The notes: generated by a model from the letters alone, not told the origin. A DNA stretch of 64,000 nt from Bacillus cabrialesii (GCF_004124315.2 NZ_CP096889.1:742001-806000); one strand, 5' to 3'; positions 40,507 through 50,617 are shown, counted from the stretch's first letter. Numbers and translations are program-made.

Positions 40507-42236
40507 AAAAAAGAGTTGCCGGCTGGTACAGGCGGATGAAGATTAAGGATAAGCTGTTTGTGTTCCTTTCACTGATTATGGCCGTGTCCTTTCTGTTTGT
40601 ATACAGCGGGGTGCAGTACGCCTTTCATGTGTATGATGAGCAGATTTACCGCAAATCCTCGGAGGTGCTGCGGATGTCTTCAGAAAGGATTGAAGACGAG
40701 CTGAAGAAGATAGAGGATGTGTCATATGAAATCATTACGGACGAACAGATTCAGCGCATCCTGAGCATGCAAAACCGTGATGATTCGTACGATCAGTATC
40801 AAATGAAGCAGGAGCTGTGGGATCAGCTGGCGGAATATGCCGGAGATGAAAAGTACATCGACTCCATTCATTTGATCGATGCCCGCGGCTCAGAGTATTC
40901 AGCGGGAAGCAGTTCTTCCGATCTTTTAAAGCAAGAGCAGGAAGAGGTGTTCAAACGAGCCAAGGCGAAAAATGGCAGAAACCTTTGGATGACGCTGGGC
41001 GGTTCAGATCCTATTCTGATTTCAGCGCGGCAGATCCGATCCTATCACCAGCTGCGTTTGAACGGCTTGGGCATGGTGCTGATCCAGGTCAATGTGAAAC
41101 AAATGATTCGTGATTTGCCGAAGGATTGGGGCGATTCCGTCGGAGACATCATGATCGCTGACAAAGGCGGGAATTTGGTATATTCGGCACATGCATCTGT
41201 GCTTGCGCCTGAGGCGGCAAAGGAGACGCTAAAGCACCCCGGTTATGACCTGATAAAAAAGAATGGCAAACGGTACTTTATTTCTTTCCTTCAATCATCC
41301 TATCAAAATTGGAGCTACTATAACGTCATCCCCTTTGATCAGATGTTCGAAAAAATTTCCTTTATGAAAACAGTGATCGGCACGTGTTTTCTTCTGTTTT
41401 TCTGTGTGGTTTTGCTTTTCGGAAGAAAGATCGCCAACAGTATCACGGAGCCGATCGAGCAGCTTGTATCCGCGATGAAATCGGTGCAGGACGGCGGGAT
41501 AGAAGCGGGGGTATCGCTTTCTCTGCCGGAACATACACAGGATGAAGCCGGCATGCTGAACCGCCATTTTGCGGTCATGATGAAACGGATTAACGAGCTG
41601 ATGGAAGAAAATGTGGAAAAACAGCTCATCATTAAAGAAACTGAATTGAAGGCGCTGCAAGCCCAGATCAACCCGCATTTTTTATATAACACGCTTGAAT
41701 CCATCAATTGGCTGGCAAAGGCGAATCAGCAAAAGCAAATCTCAAAAATGGTGGAATCGCTCGGTTTTCTTCTGCGAAACAGCATACATATGAAGAAAGA
41801 TACAGTGAGCATTCAGGATGAGGCGGATATCGTCCTTCACTATATGACGATTCAGCGGTTTCGATTTGAAGAGCGCCTGAACTTCACTTTGGATATCGAT
41901 GAAGAAGTGAAGGATTGTCTCATTCCGAAACTGACGCTCCAGCCGCTTGCGGAAAATGCGATTCAATACGCGCTGGAACCCTTCACAAGACCATGCGCTA
42001 TCCGGGTTCAGGCGAAAAAGACGAAGGACGGTGTCTGTATTACGGTCGAAGATAACGGCCCTGGCATGGATGTACGGATGCTTGAAACAACTGGCGGAAG
42101 AGGAATCGGGCTTTGGAATATACGTGAACGCATCCGGCTGACATACGGAGAGCCGTACGGTTTGCGCATTCAAAGTGAAGAAGGAAAGGGAACGAGGATT
42201 GTGATCACAATACCGTGCCGAAATGAGGTGGCGTGA
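40503..42236 (+). CDS. yesM: YesM, sensor histidine kinase
   Basis: This 577-residue kinase of the LytS/YehU (HPK8) group is paired with YesN. It has a first membrane helix at residues 17-37, an extracellular sensor domain of about 240 residues, a second helix near 288-308, a HAMP domain (ITEPIEQLVSAMKSVQDGG), the phosphoacceptor His392 in QINPHFLYNTLESINWLA, and the ATPase with LQPLAENAIQYAL, EDNGPGMD and GGRGIGLWNIRERI. In B. subtilis the stimulus is not defined; genomic context suggests pectin oligosaccharides. Four-base overlap with yesL and overlap with yesN indicate one operon. Confidence 0.93.
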   Translation: MKKRVAGWYRRMKIKDKLFVFLSLIMAVSFLFVYSGVQYAFHVYDEQIYRKSSEVLRMSSERIEDELKKIEDVSYEIITDEQIQRILSMQNRDDSYDQYQMKQELWDQLAEYAGDEKYIDSIHLIDARGSEYSAGSSSSDLLKQEQEEVFKRAKAKNGRNLWMTLGGSDPILISARQIRSYHQLRLNGLGMVLIQVNVKQMIRDLPKDWGDSVGDIMIADKGGNLVYSAHASVLAPEAAKETLKHPGYDLIKKNGKRYFISFLQSSYQNWSYYNVIPFDQMFEKISFMKTVIGTCFLLFFCVVLLFGRKIANSITEPIEQLVSAMKSVQDGGIEAGVSLSLPEHTQDEAGMLNRHFAVMMKRINELMEENVEKQLIIKETELKALQAQINPHFLYNTLESINWLAKANQQKQISKMVESLGFLLRNSIHMKKDTVSIQDEADIVLHYMTIQRFRFEERLNFTLDIDEEVKDCLIPKLTLQPLAENAIQYALEPFTRPCAIRVQAKKTKDGVCITVEDNGPGMDVRMLETTGGRGIGLWNIRERIRLTYGEPYGLRIQSEEGKGTRIVITIPCRNEVA

Positions 42237-43342
42237 TGTATAAGATACTGCTGGCTGATGATGAGAGGATTATTCTTGACGGAATGGCAGGAATCATTGA
42301 GTGGGAGGCGCTTGGCGCTTCATTGATCGGAAAAGCGCAGAACGGAAATGAAGCATATGAGAAGATTTTACATAAGCAGCCGCATATCGTCATCACAGAT
42401 ATCAAAATGCCCGGCATGGACGGGCTTGAGCTGATCAAAAAGGTGTCAGCCGTCAGTCCGTCGGTTCAATTTATCGTCCTGTCCGGGTTTGGAGAGTTTG
42501 AGTACGCCAAGGAAGCTATGAAATACGGAGTGAAGCATTATTTGCTGAAGCCCTGTAATGAACAGCAAATTGTCAGCTCGCTGGAGGACATCATGGCCGA
42601 GCTGAAGCAGCTTGATGTGCGGAAAAAGAAAACCGCTCATTTGAAACATGAGCTCAATCATATCCGCTCCTTTGCCGCCGATCAATACTTGGAAGGTTTG
42701 ATCGCCGGCGTAGCCCAGCTGTCTCCGCCGCCTTCACTTGCCGAAAAAAAGGTTCGCCTCCTGATTTTAAAAGGGGAACAATCTGTTGATGCCGCGGCCA
42801 AAGAGGCATTCGGTCCGGCGCTGACAGCGGTTTGCAGCAGCGGAGAATGGACCGTGCTCGCCGTAGATGTGAACGCCGCTGACAAGGCGGCGGACGTTTT
42901 TGCGAACCGCCAGATGGCCATCAGCCAGGCGGGAGAACTTCGGAACGCGGGGCAGCTGTTTCGTGACACAGCCGAAGCGTCTGGTGACCTGCACGGAAGC
43001 GCAGTGATTTCGAAAATGATCAGGCTCGTTGCCGACGAGCTCGGAAATCCGAATCTCTCTTTAAAATGGGCGGCGAAGGATATGCTGTTTATGAATCCTG
43101 ATTATCTCGGGAAATTATTTAAGCAGGAAACAGGCGAGAAATTTTCCCAATACGTTACGCGGGTGCGTCTTGAGCATGCAATGAAACAGATGAAAATAAG
43201 GCGGGACGTGAGTGTATCAGAGATCGCGGAAGAAATCGGGTTTGGTGATAATCCGAAGTATTTCAGTCTCGTTTTTAAAAAATATACCGGTTTGACACCG
43301 TCAGAATTCAGAAGAAAACAGGGAGGCGCTTCCGCGGGGTAG
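42236..43342 (+). CDS. yesN: YesN, AraC-type response regulator
   Basis: This 368-residue regulator has an N-terminal receiver domain (ILLADDERIILDGMAG; phosphoacceptor Asp55 in VITDIKMPGMDG; Lys in HYLLKPCNEQQI near 105) and a C-terminal double helix-turn-helix of the AraC type (SLKWAAKDMLFMNPDYLGKLFKQETGEKFSQYVTRVRLEHAMKQM and VSEIAEEIGFGDNPKYFSLVFKKYTGLTPSEFRRKQ). The ATG at 42236 overlaps the yesM stop. Its likely targets are transport and degradation genes downstream; this is inferred from location and from similar pairs. Confidence 0.94.
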   Translation: MYKILLADDERIILDGMAGIIEWEALGASLIGKAQNGNEAYEKILHKQPHIVITDIKMPGMDGLELIKKVSAVSPSVQFIVLSGFGEFEYAKEAMKYGVKHYLLKPCNEQQIVSSLEDIMAELKQLDVRKKKTAHLKHELNHIRSFAADQYLEGLIAGVAQLSPPPSLAEKKVRLLILKGEQSVDAAAKEAFGPALTAVCSSGEWTVLAVDVNAADKAADVFANRQMAISQAGELRNAGQLFRDTAEASGDLHGSAVISKMIRLVADELGNPNLSLKWAAKDMLFMNPDYLGKLFKQETGEKFSQYVTRVRLEHAMKQMKIRRDVSVSEIAEEIGFGDNPKYFSLVFKKYTGLTPSEFRRKQGGASAG

Positions 43343-43412
43343 CCATCTCTGTTTTTTTTACTTTCGCCACTGTTTTTTGAGTGTTTCACCCCATTTAAAC
43401 GCTTTAAAATAA

Positions 43413-43427
43413 TTGTAAGCACTTACA
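43413..43427. promoter_or_regulatory. cre-like palindrome upstream of yesO
   Basis: TTGTAAGCACTTACA is nearly palindromic and has one mismatch to the cre consensus (A for G in the central CG). It lies 18 bases before the yesO start. Similar sites occur before yesW and lplA. Confidence 0.55.
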
Positions 43428-43444
43428 TCAAAGGAGGGATAGGT

Positions 43445-44728
43445 TTGAAGAAGATTTGTTACGTGCTGTTATCGCTTGTCTGCGTCTTTATTTTCAGCGG
43501 ATGTTCTGCGGGCGAAGAGGCATCGGGAAAAAAAGAAGACATTACGCTCAGAATCGCGTGGTGGGGCGGGCAGCCAAGGCATGATTATACAACAAAGGTA
43601 ATTGAACTGTACGAGAAAAAGAATCCGCACGTCCATATTGAAGCGGAATTTGCGAACTGGGATGACTACTGGAAAAAGCTCGCGCCGATGTCTGCCGCCG
43701 GCCAGCTTCCAGATGTCATTCAAATGGATACCGCTTATTTGGCACAATACGGCAAGAAGAACCAGCTGGAGGATTTAACGCCTTATACAAAGGATGGAAC
43801 GATTGATGTCAGTTCTATCGATGAGAATATGCTGTCAGGCGGAAAAATTGACAATAAGCTCTATGGGTTTACGCTAGGCGTCAACGTGCTCTCTGTGATT
43901 GCGAATGATGATTTGCTGAAAAAAGCCGGTGTGTCCATCAATCAGGAAAACTGGAAGTGGGAGGATTACGAGAAGCTGGCGTATGATCTTCAGGAAAAAG
44001 CCGGCGTCTACGGCTCTAACGGAATGCATCCGCCTGATATTTTCTTCCCTTATTATTTGCGCACGAAGGGTGAGCGTTTTTATAAAGAAGACGGCACAGG
44101 CCTCGCGTATCAGGATGATCAGCTGTTTGTCGATTATTTTAAAAGGCAGCTGAGGCTGGTGAAAGCGAAAACCTCCCCAACGCCTGATGAAAGCGCACAG
44201 ATTAAAGGGATGGAGGATGACTTTATCGTCAAAGGCAAATCAGCGATTACGTGGAACTACTCCAATCAATATTTGGGCTTTGCCCAGCTGACAGACTCGC
44301 CGCTGTCTCTTTATCTGCCGCCGGAGCAAATGAAGGAAAAGGCGCTGACGATGAAGCCAAGTATGCTGTTTTCGATTCCGAAAAGCTCTGAGCATAAAAA
44401 AGAGGCCGCAAAGTTTATCGACTTCTTCGTCAACAATGAAGAAGCCAATATGCTGATCAAAGGCGAGCGGGGTGTACCTGTATCCGACAAGGTGGCGGAC
44501 GCGATTAAACCGAAGCTGAATGAGGAAGAAGCCAACATTGTGGAATATGTAGAAACCGCATCGAAAAACATCAGCAAAGCCGATCCGCCGGAGCCTGTGG
44601 GAAGCGCGGAGGTCATCAAGCTGCTGAAAGACACATCTGATCAGATTCTATATCAGAAGGTATCGCCGGAAAAAGCCGCCAAAACGTTCCGGAAGCAGGC
44701 CAATGAGATATTAGAGAGGAATAATTGA
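43445..44728 (+). CDS. yesO: YesO, rhamnogalacturonan oligosaccharide-binding lipoprotein
   Basis: This 427-residue lipoprotein is the solute-binding component of the YesOPQ importer. It has a signal peptide with lipobox FSGC (Cys20), then a type 1 binding fold of the family 1 extracellular sugar-binding proteins (DITLRIAWWGGQPRHDYTTKVIELYEKKNPHV; SAAGQLPDVIQMDTAYLAQY). In B. subtilis it is linked to uptake of unsaturated rhamnogalacturonan disaccharides. The start is TTG after AAAGGAGGGATAGG. The operon continues with yesP, whose start overlaps the yesO stop. Confidence 0.93.
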   Translation: MKKICYVLLSLVCVFIFSGCSAGEEASGKKEDITLRIAWWGGQPRHDYTTKVIELYEKKNPHVHIEAEFANWDDYWKKLAPMSAAGQLPDVIQMDTAYLAQYGKKNQLEDLTPYTKDGTIDVSSIDENMLSGGKIDNKLYGFTLGVNVLSVIANDDLLKKAGVSINQENWKWEDYEKLAYDLQEKAGVYGSNGMHPPDIFFPYYLRTKGERFYKEDGTGLAYQDDQLFVDYFKRQLRLVKAKTSPTPDESAQIKGMEDDFIVKGKSAITWNYSNQYLGFAQLTDSPLSLYLPPEQMKEKALTMKPSMLFSIPKSSEHKKEAAKFIDFFVNNEEANMLIKGERGVPVSDKVADAIKPKLNEEEANIVEYVETASKNISKADPPEPVGSAEVIKLLKDTSDQILYQKVSPEKAAKTFRKQANEILERNN

Positions 44729-45654
44729 CGGGAAATGGGGCTGACGCAATGAAAAAAAGCCGGAGCATGAGAAAAGACAATCTGGCGGGATATGCTTTTA
44801 TTTCTCCGTTTATTATCGGGTTCCTTTGTTTTACGGTGATTCCGATGGGGGCGTCCCTGTTTCTGTCCTTCACAAGCTATGACTTGTTTACGGCGCCGAA
44901 GTGGATCGGGCTCGACAACTACAAGGAAATGTTTACGGGTGACGAAAAGTATTGGCAGTCGCTGAAGGTGACGTTTACGTATGTGCTTGCCGGGGTGCCG
45001 CTCCGCCTCGGCTTCGCGCTTTTTATCGCTGTCATTTTAAACAATGCATCAAAAGGAACGGCGATTTACAGAACGCTCTTTTATCTGCCTTCCATCATCG
45101 GCGGGAGCGTGGCCGTGGCGATTATGTGGCGCAATATTTTCGGCAATGACGGGGTCATCAATGCGCTTTTGTTTTTTGTTGGGATTGATCAAAAAATTCT
45201 TTGGTACCAGGACCCGACAAGCGCGCTGTGGACATTGATTCTGCTATCGGTTTGGCAGTTCGGGTCATCGATGCTGATTTTTCTGGCCGGCTTGAAAAAC
45301 ATTCCGTCTTCGTATTTGGAGGCGGCCAGCGTGGACGGGGCAAATCGGGTGCAGCGTTTCTTTAAGATCACGCTTCCGATCCTCACGCCGATTATTTTCT
45401 TTAACCTGGTGATGCAGACGATTTCCGCTTTCATGACATTTACACCCGCTTATATCATTTCGAAGGGCGAGGGTGGGCCGCTTGACGGGACGCTTTTATA
45501 TTCGCTCTATTTGTTCCAGCGGGCGTTTAACTATTTTCAAATGGGCTACGCATCGGCGATGGCGTGGATCATGCTTATCATTGTCGGGCTGATTACGCTG
45601 ATTTTGTTTAAAACATCGTCATATTGGGTTCATTACGAGTCAAAGGAGGAATGA
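44725..45654 (+). CDS. yesP: YesP, sugar ABC transporter permease
   Basis: This 309-residue permease of the MalF type has six membrane helices and the EAA loop EAASVDGANRVQRFFKITLPILTPIIFF near residue 202. The annotated start is the TTG at 44725 overlapping the yesO stop; an ATG at 44749 (MKKSRSMRKDN) is an alternative and gives a more usual short N-terminus. No ATPase gene is encoded nearby; such importers in B. subtilis share the MsmX ATPase, encoded elsewhere. Confidence 0.92.
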   Translation: MTGNGADAMKKSRSMRKDNLAGYAFISPFIIGFLCFTVIPMGASLFLSFTSYDLFTAPKWIGLDNYKEMFTGDEKYWQSLKVTFTYVLAGVPLRLGFALFIAVILNNASKGTAIYRTLFYLPSIIGGSVAVAIMWRNIFGNDGVINALLFFVGIDQKILWYQDPTSALWTLILLSVWQFGSSMLIFLAGLKNIPSSYLEAASVDGANRVQRFFKITLPILTPIIFFNLVMQTISAFMTFTPAYIISKGEGGPLDGTLLYSLYLFQRAFNYFQMGYASAMAWIMLIIVGLITLILFKTSSYWVHYESKEE

Positions 45655-45657
45655 CGG

Positions 45658-46548
45658 ATGGAGCCGGTTAACCAGCCTGTCAGAGAAGCCCCGGTTTTTG
45701 AGCGGAAAAAAGCCGGGCGCGTCAGGCCTAAACGCATACTGTTCCATGTTTTTACGGCATCGCTGGCGGTGTTATTGCTGTACCCGGTCATTTGGCTGTT
45801 TGTCAGCTCGTTTAAGGAAAGCTCCAGTATTTTTACAACCTCGCATTCTCTCATTCCCGATCCTTTTATTCTCAGCAACTATGCTGAAGGGTGGAAGGGG
45901 ATTGCCGGGCAGCCGTTTCTGACCTTTATTAAAAACTCGGCGATCATTGTCGGACTGTCAACAATCGGCGCCGTCCTGTCATCGGCTGTCATTGCGTACG
46001 GATTTGCGCGCATTCCGTTTAAGGGAAAAGCGTTTTGGTTCGCCTGCATGATGGGAACGTTGATGCTGCCGCATGAAGTGCTAATGATTCCGCAGTACAT
46101 TTTGTTTGCGAAATTAGACTGGCTGAATTCGTTTAAACCGATTGTCGTACCGCAATTTTTCGGGCATGCGTTTTTTATTTTTCTGATGATCCAGTTTATC
46201 CGGACGATTCCTGTGGAGCTGGATGAGGCCGCGCGAATCGACGGATGCGGGCGCTTTGCCTGCTTTTGGCGGATCATTCTGCCGCTCATTGCCCCGGCGC
46301 TTGCGACGTCTGCGATTTTCTCTTTCTATTGGAAATGGGAGGAGCTGATTCAGCCTCTCTTGTATTTGAATAAGCCTGAGCTCTATCCTGTTTCTCTTGC
46401 GCTGAAGCTTTTCCTTGATACGGAATCGGCTTCGAACTGGGGCGCGATGTTTGCCATGTCGGCCGTCTCGTTACTGCCTGTGATTCTCGTATTCTTTTTG
46501 TTTCAGAAATATATCGTTCAGGGCATTAGTACGACCGGATTAAAATAA
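45658..46548 (+). CDS. yesQ: YesQ, sugar ABC transporter permease
   Basis: This 296-residue permease of the MalG type has a cytoplasmic N-terminus rich in Arg/Lys, six helices and the EAA motif DEAARIDGCGRFACFWRIILPLIAPALAT near residue 187. It pairs with YesP. The ATG at 45658 has AAAGGAGGAATG upstream, and the gene follows the yesP stop by three bases, consistent with co-translation. Confidence 0.93.
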   Translation: MEPVNQPVREAPVFERKKAGRVRPKRILFHVFTASLAVLLLYPVIWLFVSSFKESSSIFTTSHSLIPDPFILSNYAEGWKGIAGQPFLTFIKNSAIIVGLSTIGAVLSSAVIAYGFARIPFKGKAFWFACMMGTLMLPHEVLMIPQYILFAKLDWLNSFKPIVVPQFFGHAFFIFLMIQFIRTIPVELDEAARIDGCGRFACFWRIILPLIAPALATSAIFSFYWKWEELIQPLLYLNKPELYPVSLALKLFLDTESASNWGAMFAMSAVSLLPVILVFFLFQKYIVQGISTTGLK

Positions 46549-46562
46549 AAGGAGTGTTGCAG

Positions 46563-47597
46563 ATGGCACAGCTTATCTTTGATGAAGAAAAGGTGACGTC
46601 CGTCATTGATCGGATTGTAAAAAGGACATTTCAGATGGATTTTGCGTGGGATTGGCCGGGCGGTGTCGCGTTTTACGGTGTGGCGGAGGCTTATGAAGCG
46701 ACGGAAAACGAGGAATATATCAATCTGTTAAAAACGTGGGTGGATGAACAGCTGGAGGATGGGCTGCCGCCGCTTTCGATCAATGGGGTTTCCATCGGCC
46801 ATACGCTTTTGTTCCTCCACAAGTTGACGGGTGATCACGTGTATTTGGAAACGGCGGGCGAGATGGCGGAATATGTGCTGCACAAGGCGCCGCGCTTCGG
46901 CGAGGGCATCCTTCAGCATACGGTGAATTCGGCTGAATATGTGTTTCCTGAGCAAGCATGGGCGGATACGCTGATGATGGCGGGGCTGTTTATGCTGAGA
47001 ATCGGGCGGGTGATGGAGCGCGAGGATTATTTTGAAGACGGCCTGCGCCAGTTTCACGGACATGAAGACGTGCTTCAGGACCCTGTCACGAATTTGTACT
47101 ACCACGCATGGGACAACAAAGCGCAAAATCACCTGTCGGGAATTTATTGGGGGAGGGCAAACGGCTGGGCAGCACTTACGATGGCGAAGGCGCTCCCGCT
47201 CATTGAGGTGACGCATCCCTCCTTTATGATCATCGACGGATCACTCAGAGACCAGCTGAGCGCGCTCGTCCGGCTGCAGAATGAATCAGGGCTGTGGCAT
47301 ACGATTTTGGATGATCCGGATTCGTATCTCGAGGTTTCGGCATCGGCTGGCATTGCTTCTGCTCTGCTGTCGAGCGGAAAGCTCTATACAAAATACGTGC
47401 AGAAATCACTTGCCGCCATTTTGGATGCGGTGGAAGAGGACGGCCGGGTCAGCAAGGTATCGGCCGGAACAGCCGTCATGAAAAATGCCGAAGGATACAA
47501 ACAGGTGCCTTACAAACGAATACAAGGGTGGGGACAGGGACTTGCGCTGACTTTTCTTGCTGATGTGTTGAGAACGAAAAAACGCGTGTATCAGTAA
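46563..47597 (+). CDS. yesR: YesR, unsaturated rhamnogalacturonyl hydrolase (GH105)
   Basis: This 344-residue cytoplasmic GH105 enzyme removes the unsaturated galacturonyl residue from the ends of rhamnogalacturonan oligosaccharides made by the lyases. It forms an (alpha/alpha)6 barrel; FAWDWPGGVAFYGVAEAYE, VFPEQAWADTLMMAG with catalytic Asp135, and GIYWGRANGWAALTMAKAL are visible. The ATG at 46563 is supported by AAAGGAG; the longer frame start at 46554 lies inside the ribosome-binding site. It acts on sugars imported by YesOPQ. Confidence 0.94.
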   Translation: MAQLIFDEEKVTSVIDRIVKRTFQMDFAWDWPGGVAFYGVAEAYEATENEEYINLLKTWVDEQLEDGLPPLSINGVSIGHTLLFLHKLTGDHVYLETAGEMAEYVLHKAPRFGEGILQHTVNSAEYVFPEQAWADTLMMAGLFMLRIGRVMEREDYFEDGLRQFHGHEDVLQDPVTNLYYHAWDNKAQNHLSGIYWGRANGWAALTMAKALPLIEVTHPSFMIIDGSLRDQLSALVRLQNESGLWHTILDDPDSYLEVSASAGIASALLSSGKLYTKYVQKSLAAILDAVEEDGRVSKVSAGTAVMKNAEGYKQVPYKRIQGWGQGLALTFLADVLRTKKRVYQ

Positions 47598-47619
47598 AGA
47601 CGGCGGCGGGGGGAAAGGG

Positions 47620-49905
47620 ATGAAAAAACAGCCTCAACAGAAGGAACGGGTTTCTCGCTGGAAGGGAACGTATTTCAAAAGAAACTTTGTCTTCATTTTG
47701 CTGATTGCCTGTATTCCCGGATTGCTGACTGGCGGCGCTATCTATTTTCTTTCGATCGACAAGGTGGAGAAGGAGCTGCAGAGATCACATGAAACACAGG
47801 TGGCGCGTGAAGTCAGCCGGATGGATGAGAAGCTGGGAGTGCTGGAACTGGCGCTCAGCCAGATGGCATATGATTCTTCGCTGATGAATGGATTGGCCGA
47901 GAGGGATTTGGAGAAAGACTTTACATTTTCCTATCAATTAACGAAAAAGCTGTTTCTTTTACGGGACCAGCAGCCGCTGATCGAGCAGGCTTCCATCTTT
48001 CTGAACAGCCCCCGGCCTCTTGTGCTGAGCCCCGAATACAGCGCTTTGACAGAACAGGAGGCGCATCGCAAGTATCGCCCGCTGCTTGCTTCTGATAACA
48101 GTATTTATTGGAAGCGGTCGGGAAATCAAGCGATGCTGATCCAGCTTATTCCGGGCGCGGCGGAGAAACCGTTCGGCGCGATCATGCTGGAGGTTGATCC
48201 GAAAGAAATGGAGTCGATCCTGCAAAGCTTGTCCCCTTACCCTGATGGCAGCGCGCTGCTTTTGGATCAAAATCAGAAGGTGCTTTTTCACGAGGGCGAA
48301 AAAGATTTTGAAAAGACCTTGCTTAAAGAGGTCAAAAAACAGCCGGACGGAAAAGGCCATTTTCAGATGGAATGGGACGGCAAGGTGTATTCTGTCTCAT
48401 TTGGAGAAATGAACCGCATGCATCAGCAGTGGACCTTTGTGTCGGCGGCGCCTCTTTCAGCTATTACAGCGCCAATGGTATTTTTATCAAAAGTGATCAT
48501 CGTGATGCTTGTCATTTGCATCATCTTAGCGGTATGCATGACATGGTATGCATCAAAAAAAATCTACCGTCCCATTCAGCATTTGCTTGGCTTGTTTACC
48601 GGGGGAGAGAAGAAAGCATGGCAGGCGTCCGGGCAGGACGAATTCATGTGGATCGAAAAGCGGTGGCATGATCTATCCGTTGAAAGCCGGAAGCTTCAAG
48701 AACAGCTGCTGCGGCAGACGCCCCATGTGAAAAAGAGTTTTTTGCAGCACCTCCTGCAGGGCGATTTTTATGATGACAACGAGGAAAGCCTCAGATCGCG
48801 GATGGAGGAGGCTGGATGGAACATCGGGGAAAACGTCTTTCATGTGCTTGATCTCCAGGTGACAGGCCTCCGTTGTGAAAAAAGCATTTTCCGTGCCGGT
48901 GATGAACAGCTCGCTGTATTTACACTGACCAATATGGCCGAGGAGCTTGCAGCCAAACGCTGTTTGCAGACCTCCATACTTGATATCGGCCGGCTTTCCG
49001 CCACTGTGCTTGTGATGAAAACAAACAGCCCTGATCTGAAGGCGTTTGTAACGGAGCTGGCGCGCCAATTTGGTGATGCAGCCGGATTAAGCCTGACCGG
49101 AACGATGAGCAGGAAGACAGCTCGCGTCACGGAAATCCCTGCTTTATTTCAGGATGTGAAAAGCGGCAAATTCCGCAGACAGTTTGCCAACCGGCATCAG
49201 GTGATTGATTTGCAGGCAGACTTCCCTCAGGATGAGCGATCCGCCCCTTATTATCCTTTTGAGCTTGAAAAACAAATTGTTCAGGCCATCAGGCTGGAAA
49301 GAAAACAGGACGCCGAGGAACTGATACGTGCATGCGTAGAGGAACTGGCGGAAAAGGCGGCTATAGACAGGCATGTGCACTCCGCCCTGATTCAGCTGTT
49401 TTCCCGCATTCAGGAGGATATTTTGCATTCCGGGCTTAATCCGAGTGACCTGTTTCAGCATCGGGATCTGCTTCTTGACATTTCAGAATTACGCGAACCA
49501 AATGAAGCAGCAGCCTGGCTGATGGATGCTGTCGTTACGCCTTATCTATCCAAGCTTGAGGGCAGAAAAAACAGACAGCAAAAGCAGCTGGCGGATCGTG
49601 TCATAGCCATGATTCACGAACAGTATATGGCGGATATTTCACTGGAAAGCTGCGCCGATGCGCTCGGCATAAATTCATATACGTTAAGCAAGGCATTTAA
49701 GCAAGTAACCGGCATTAATTTTATTGATTATGTGACCAAAATCAGAATCGAAAAGGCGAAAGAGCTGTTGGTGAATACGAATAAAAAAATTCATGACGTG
49801 TCAGAAGAGGTCGGCTACCGCCACAATTACTTCAACCGGATTTTCAAAAAACAGGTCGGCATGCCGCCGGGGGTCTTTAGGCAAATGTATCAGGAAACAC
49901 CTTGA
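47620..49905 (+). CDS. yesS: YesS, membrane-bound AraC-family regulator
   Basis: This 761-residue one-component regulator has a short basic N-terminus, membrane helix 1 at about residues 24-44 (NFVFILLIACIPGLLTGGAIYFL), an extracellular sensor domain of about 240 residues, helix 2 near 288-310, a long cytoplasmic linker, and a C-terminal double HTH (DISLESCADALGINSYTLSKAFKQVTGINFIDYVTKIRIEKAKELL; DVSEEVGYRHNYFNRIFKKQVGMPPGVFRQ). Reports on B. subtilis describe YesS as an activator of the rhamnogalacturonan genes. No kinase domain is present, so signalling across the membrane must be direct. Confidence 0.93.
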   Translation: MKKQPQQKERVSRWKGTYFKRNFVFILLIACIPGLLTGGAIYFLSIDKVEKELQRSHETQVAREVSRMDEKLGVLELALSQMAYDSSLMNGLAERDLEKDFTFSYQLTKKLFLLRDQQPLIEQASIFLNSPRPLVLSPEYSALTEQEAHRKYRPLLASDNSIYWKRSGNQAMLIQLIPGAAEKPFGAIMLEVDPKEMESILQSLSPYPDGSALLLDQNQKVLFHEGEKDFEKTLLKEVKKQPDGKGHFQMEWDGKVYSVSFGEMNRMHQQWTFVSAAPLSAITAPMVFLSKVIIVMLVICIILAVCMTWYASKKIYRPIQHLLGLFTGGEKKAWQASGQDEFMWIEKRWHDLSVESRKLQEQLLRQTPHVKKSFLQHLLQGDFYDDNEESLRSRMEEAGWNIGENVFHVLDLQVTGLRCEKSIFRAGDEQLAVFTLTNMAEELAAKRCLQTSILDIGRLSATVLVMKTNSPDLKAFVTELARQFGDAAGLSLTGTMSRKTARVTEIPALFQDVKSGKFRRQFANRHQVIDLQADFPQDERSAPYYPFELEKQIVQAIRLERKQDAEELIRACVEELAEKAAIDRHVHSALIQLFSRIQEDILHSGLNPSDLFQHRDLLLDISELREPNEAAAWLMDAVVTPYLSKLEGRKNRQQKQLADRVIAMIHEQYMADISLESCADALGINSYTLSKAFKQVTGINFIDYVTKIRIEKAKELLVNTNKKIHDVSEEVGYRHNYFNRIFKKQVGMPPGVFRQMYQETP

Positions 49906-49921
49906 AAGGAGAGGACTTGTG

Positions 49922-50617
49922 ATGGAGAAACCGATTCAAGTGTTTTTAGCGGGGGATTCCACCGTGAGTGACTGCCCGCCTCACGAAGCGCCCATGGCGG
50001 GATGGGGGCAGGTATTCGGGCAATTGTTTTCAGAAGATGTGAAGGTGCACAATCACGCCAAAGGAGGGGCGAGCACCAATTCTTTTGTGGAAGAAGGAAG
50101 GCTTCAGGCGATTGCCGAGCACATCACACAGGGCGATTACTTGTTCATTCAATTCGGCCACAATGACCAGAAACCGCGCGGGACGAAGCCGTACTCCACA
50201 TTTCAGCAATTTCTCACCATGTTTGCAGATACGGCACGCGAAAAGGGAGCGCATCCTGTGTTCGTCACATCGGTGCAGCGCCGCCGCTTTGATGAAAGCG
50301 GGCGGATTGAGCATACGCTCGGCGAGTACCCTGATGCGATGAAAGCACTGGCAAAGGAGCTTGATGTACCCGTGATTGATCTGCAGACGAAAACAAAGGC
50401 GCTGTATGAAGCTTACGGACCGGAGGAGTCAAAGCGGTTATTCGTTTGGTTTCAGCCGAATGAACATCCGAATTATCCTGACGGCATTGAGGACAATACG
50501 CATTTTTCTGAAACAGGGGCCATGGAGGTTGCGAAGCTTGTGGCAGAAGGCATTGAAGAACTCGGCCTTCCGCTGAAGGACCACCTTGTGAGCCGGGAGG
50601 GAAAAGAGTATGTATAA
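49922..50617 (+). CDS. rhgT: RhgT (YesT), rhamnogalacturonan acetylesterase
   Basis: This 231-residue SGNH hydrolase removes acetyl groups from rhamnogalacturonan oligosaccharides. Block I is FLAGDSTVSD with nucleophile Ser13; block II glycine is in KGGASTNSF, block III in FGHNDQKPRG, and the Asp-x-x-His pair in DNTHFSETGAMEVAKLV. There is no signal peptide, so it acts inside the cell after import. The start at 49922 follows GGAGAGGACTTG, 16 bases after yesS. Its 3' end overlaps yesU. Confidence 0.93.
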   Translation: MEKPIQVFLAGDSTVSDCPPHEAPMAGWGQVFGQLFSEDVKVHNHAKGGASTNSFVEEGRLQAIAEHITQGDYLFIQFGHNDQKPRGTKPYSTFQQFLTMFADTAREKGAHPVFVTSVQRRRFDESGRIEHTLGEYPDAMKALAKELDVPVIDLQTKTKALYEAYGPEESKRLFVWFQPNEHPNYPDGIEDNTHFSETGAMEVAKLVAEGIEELGLPLKDHLVSREGKEYV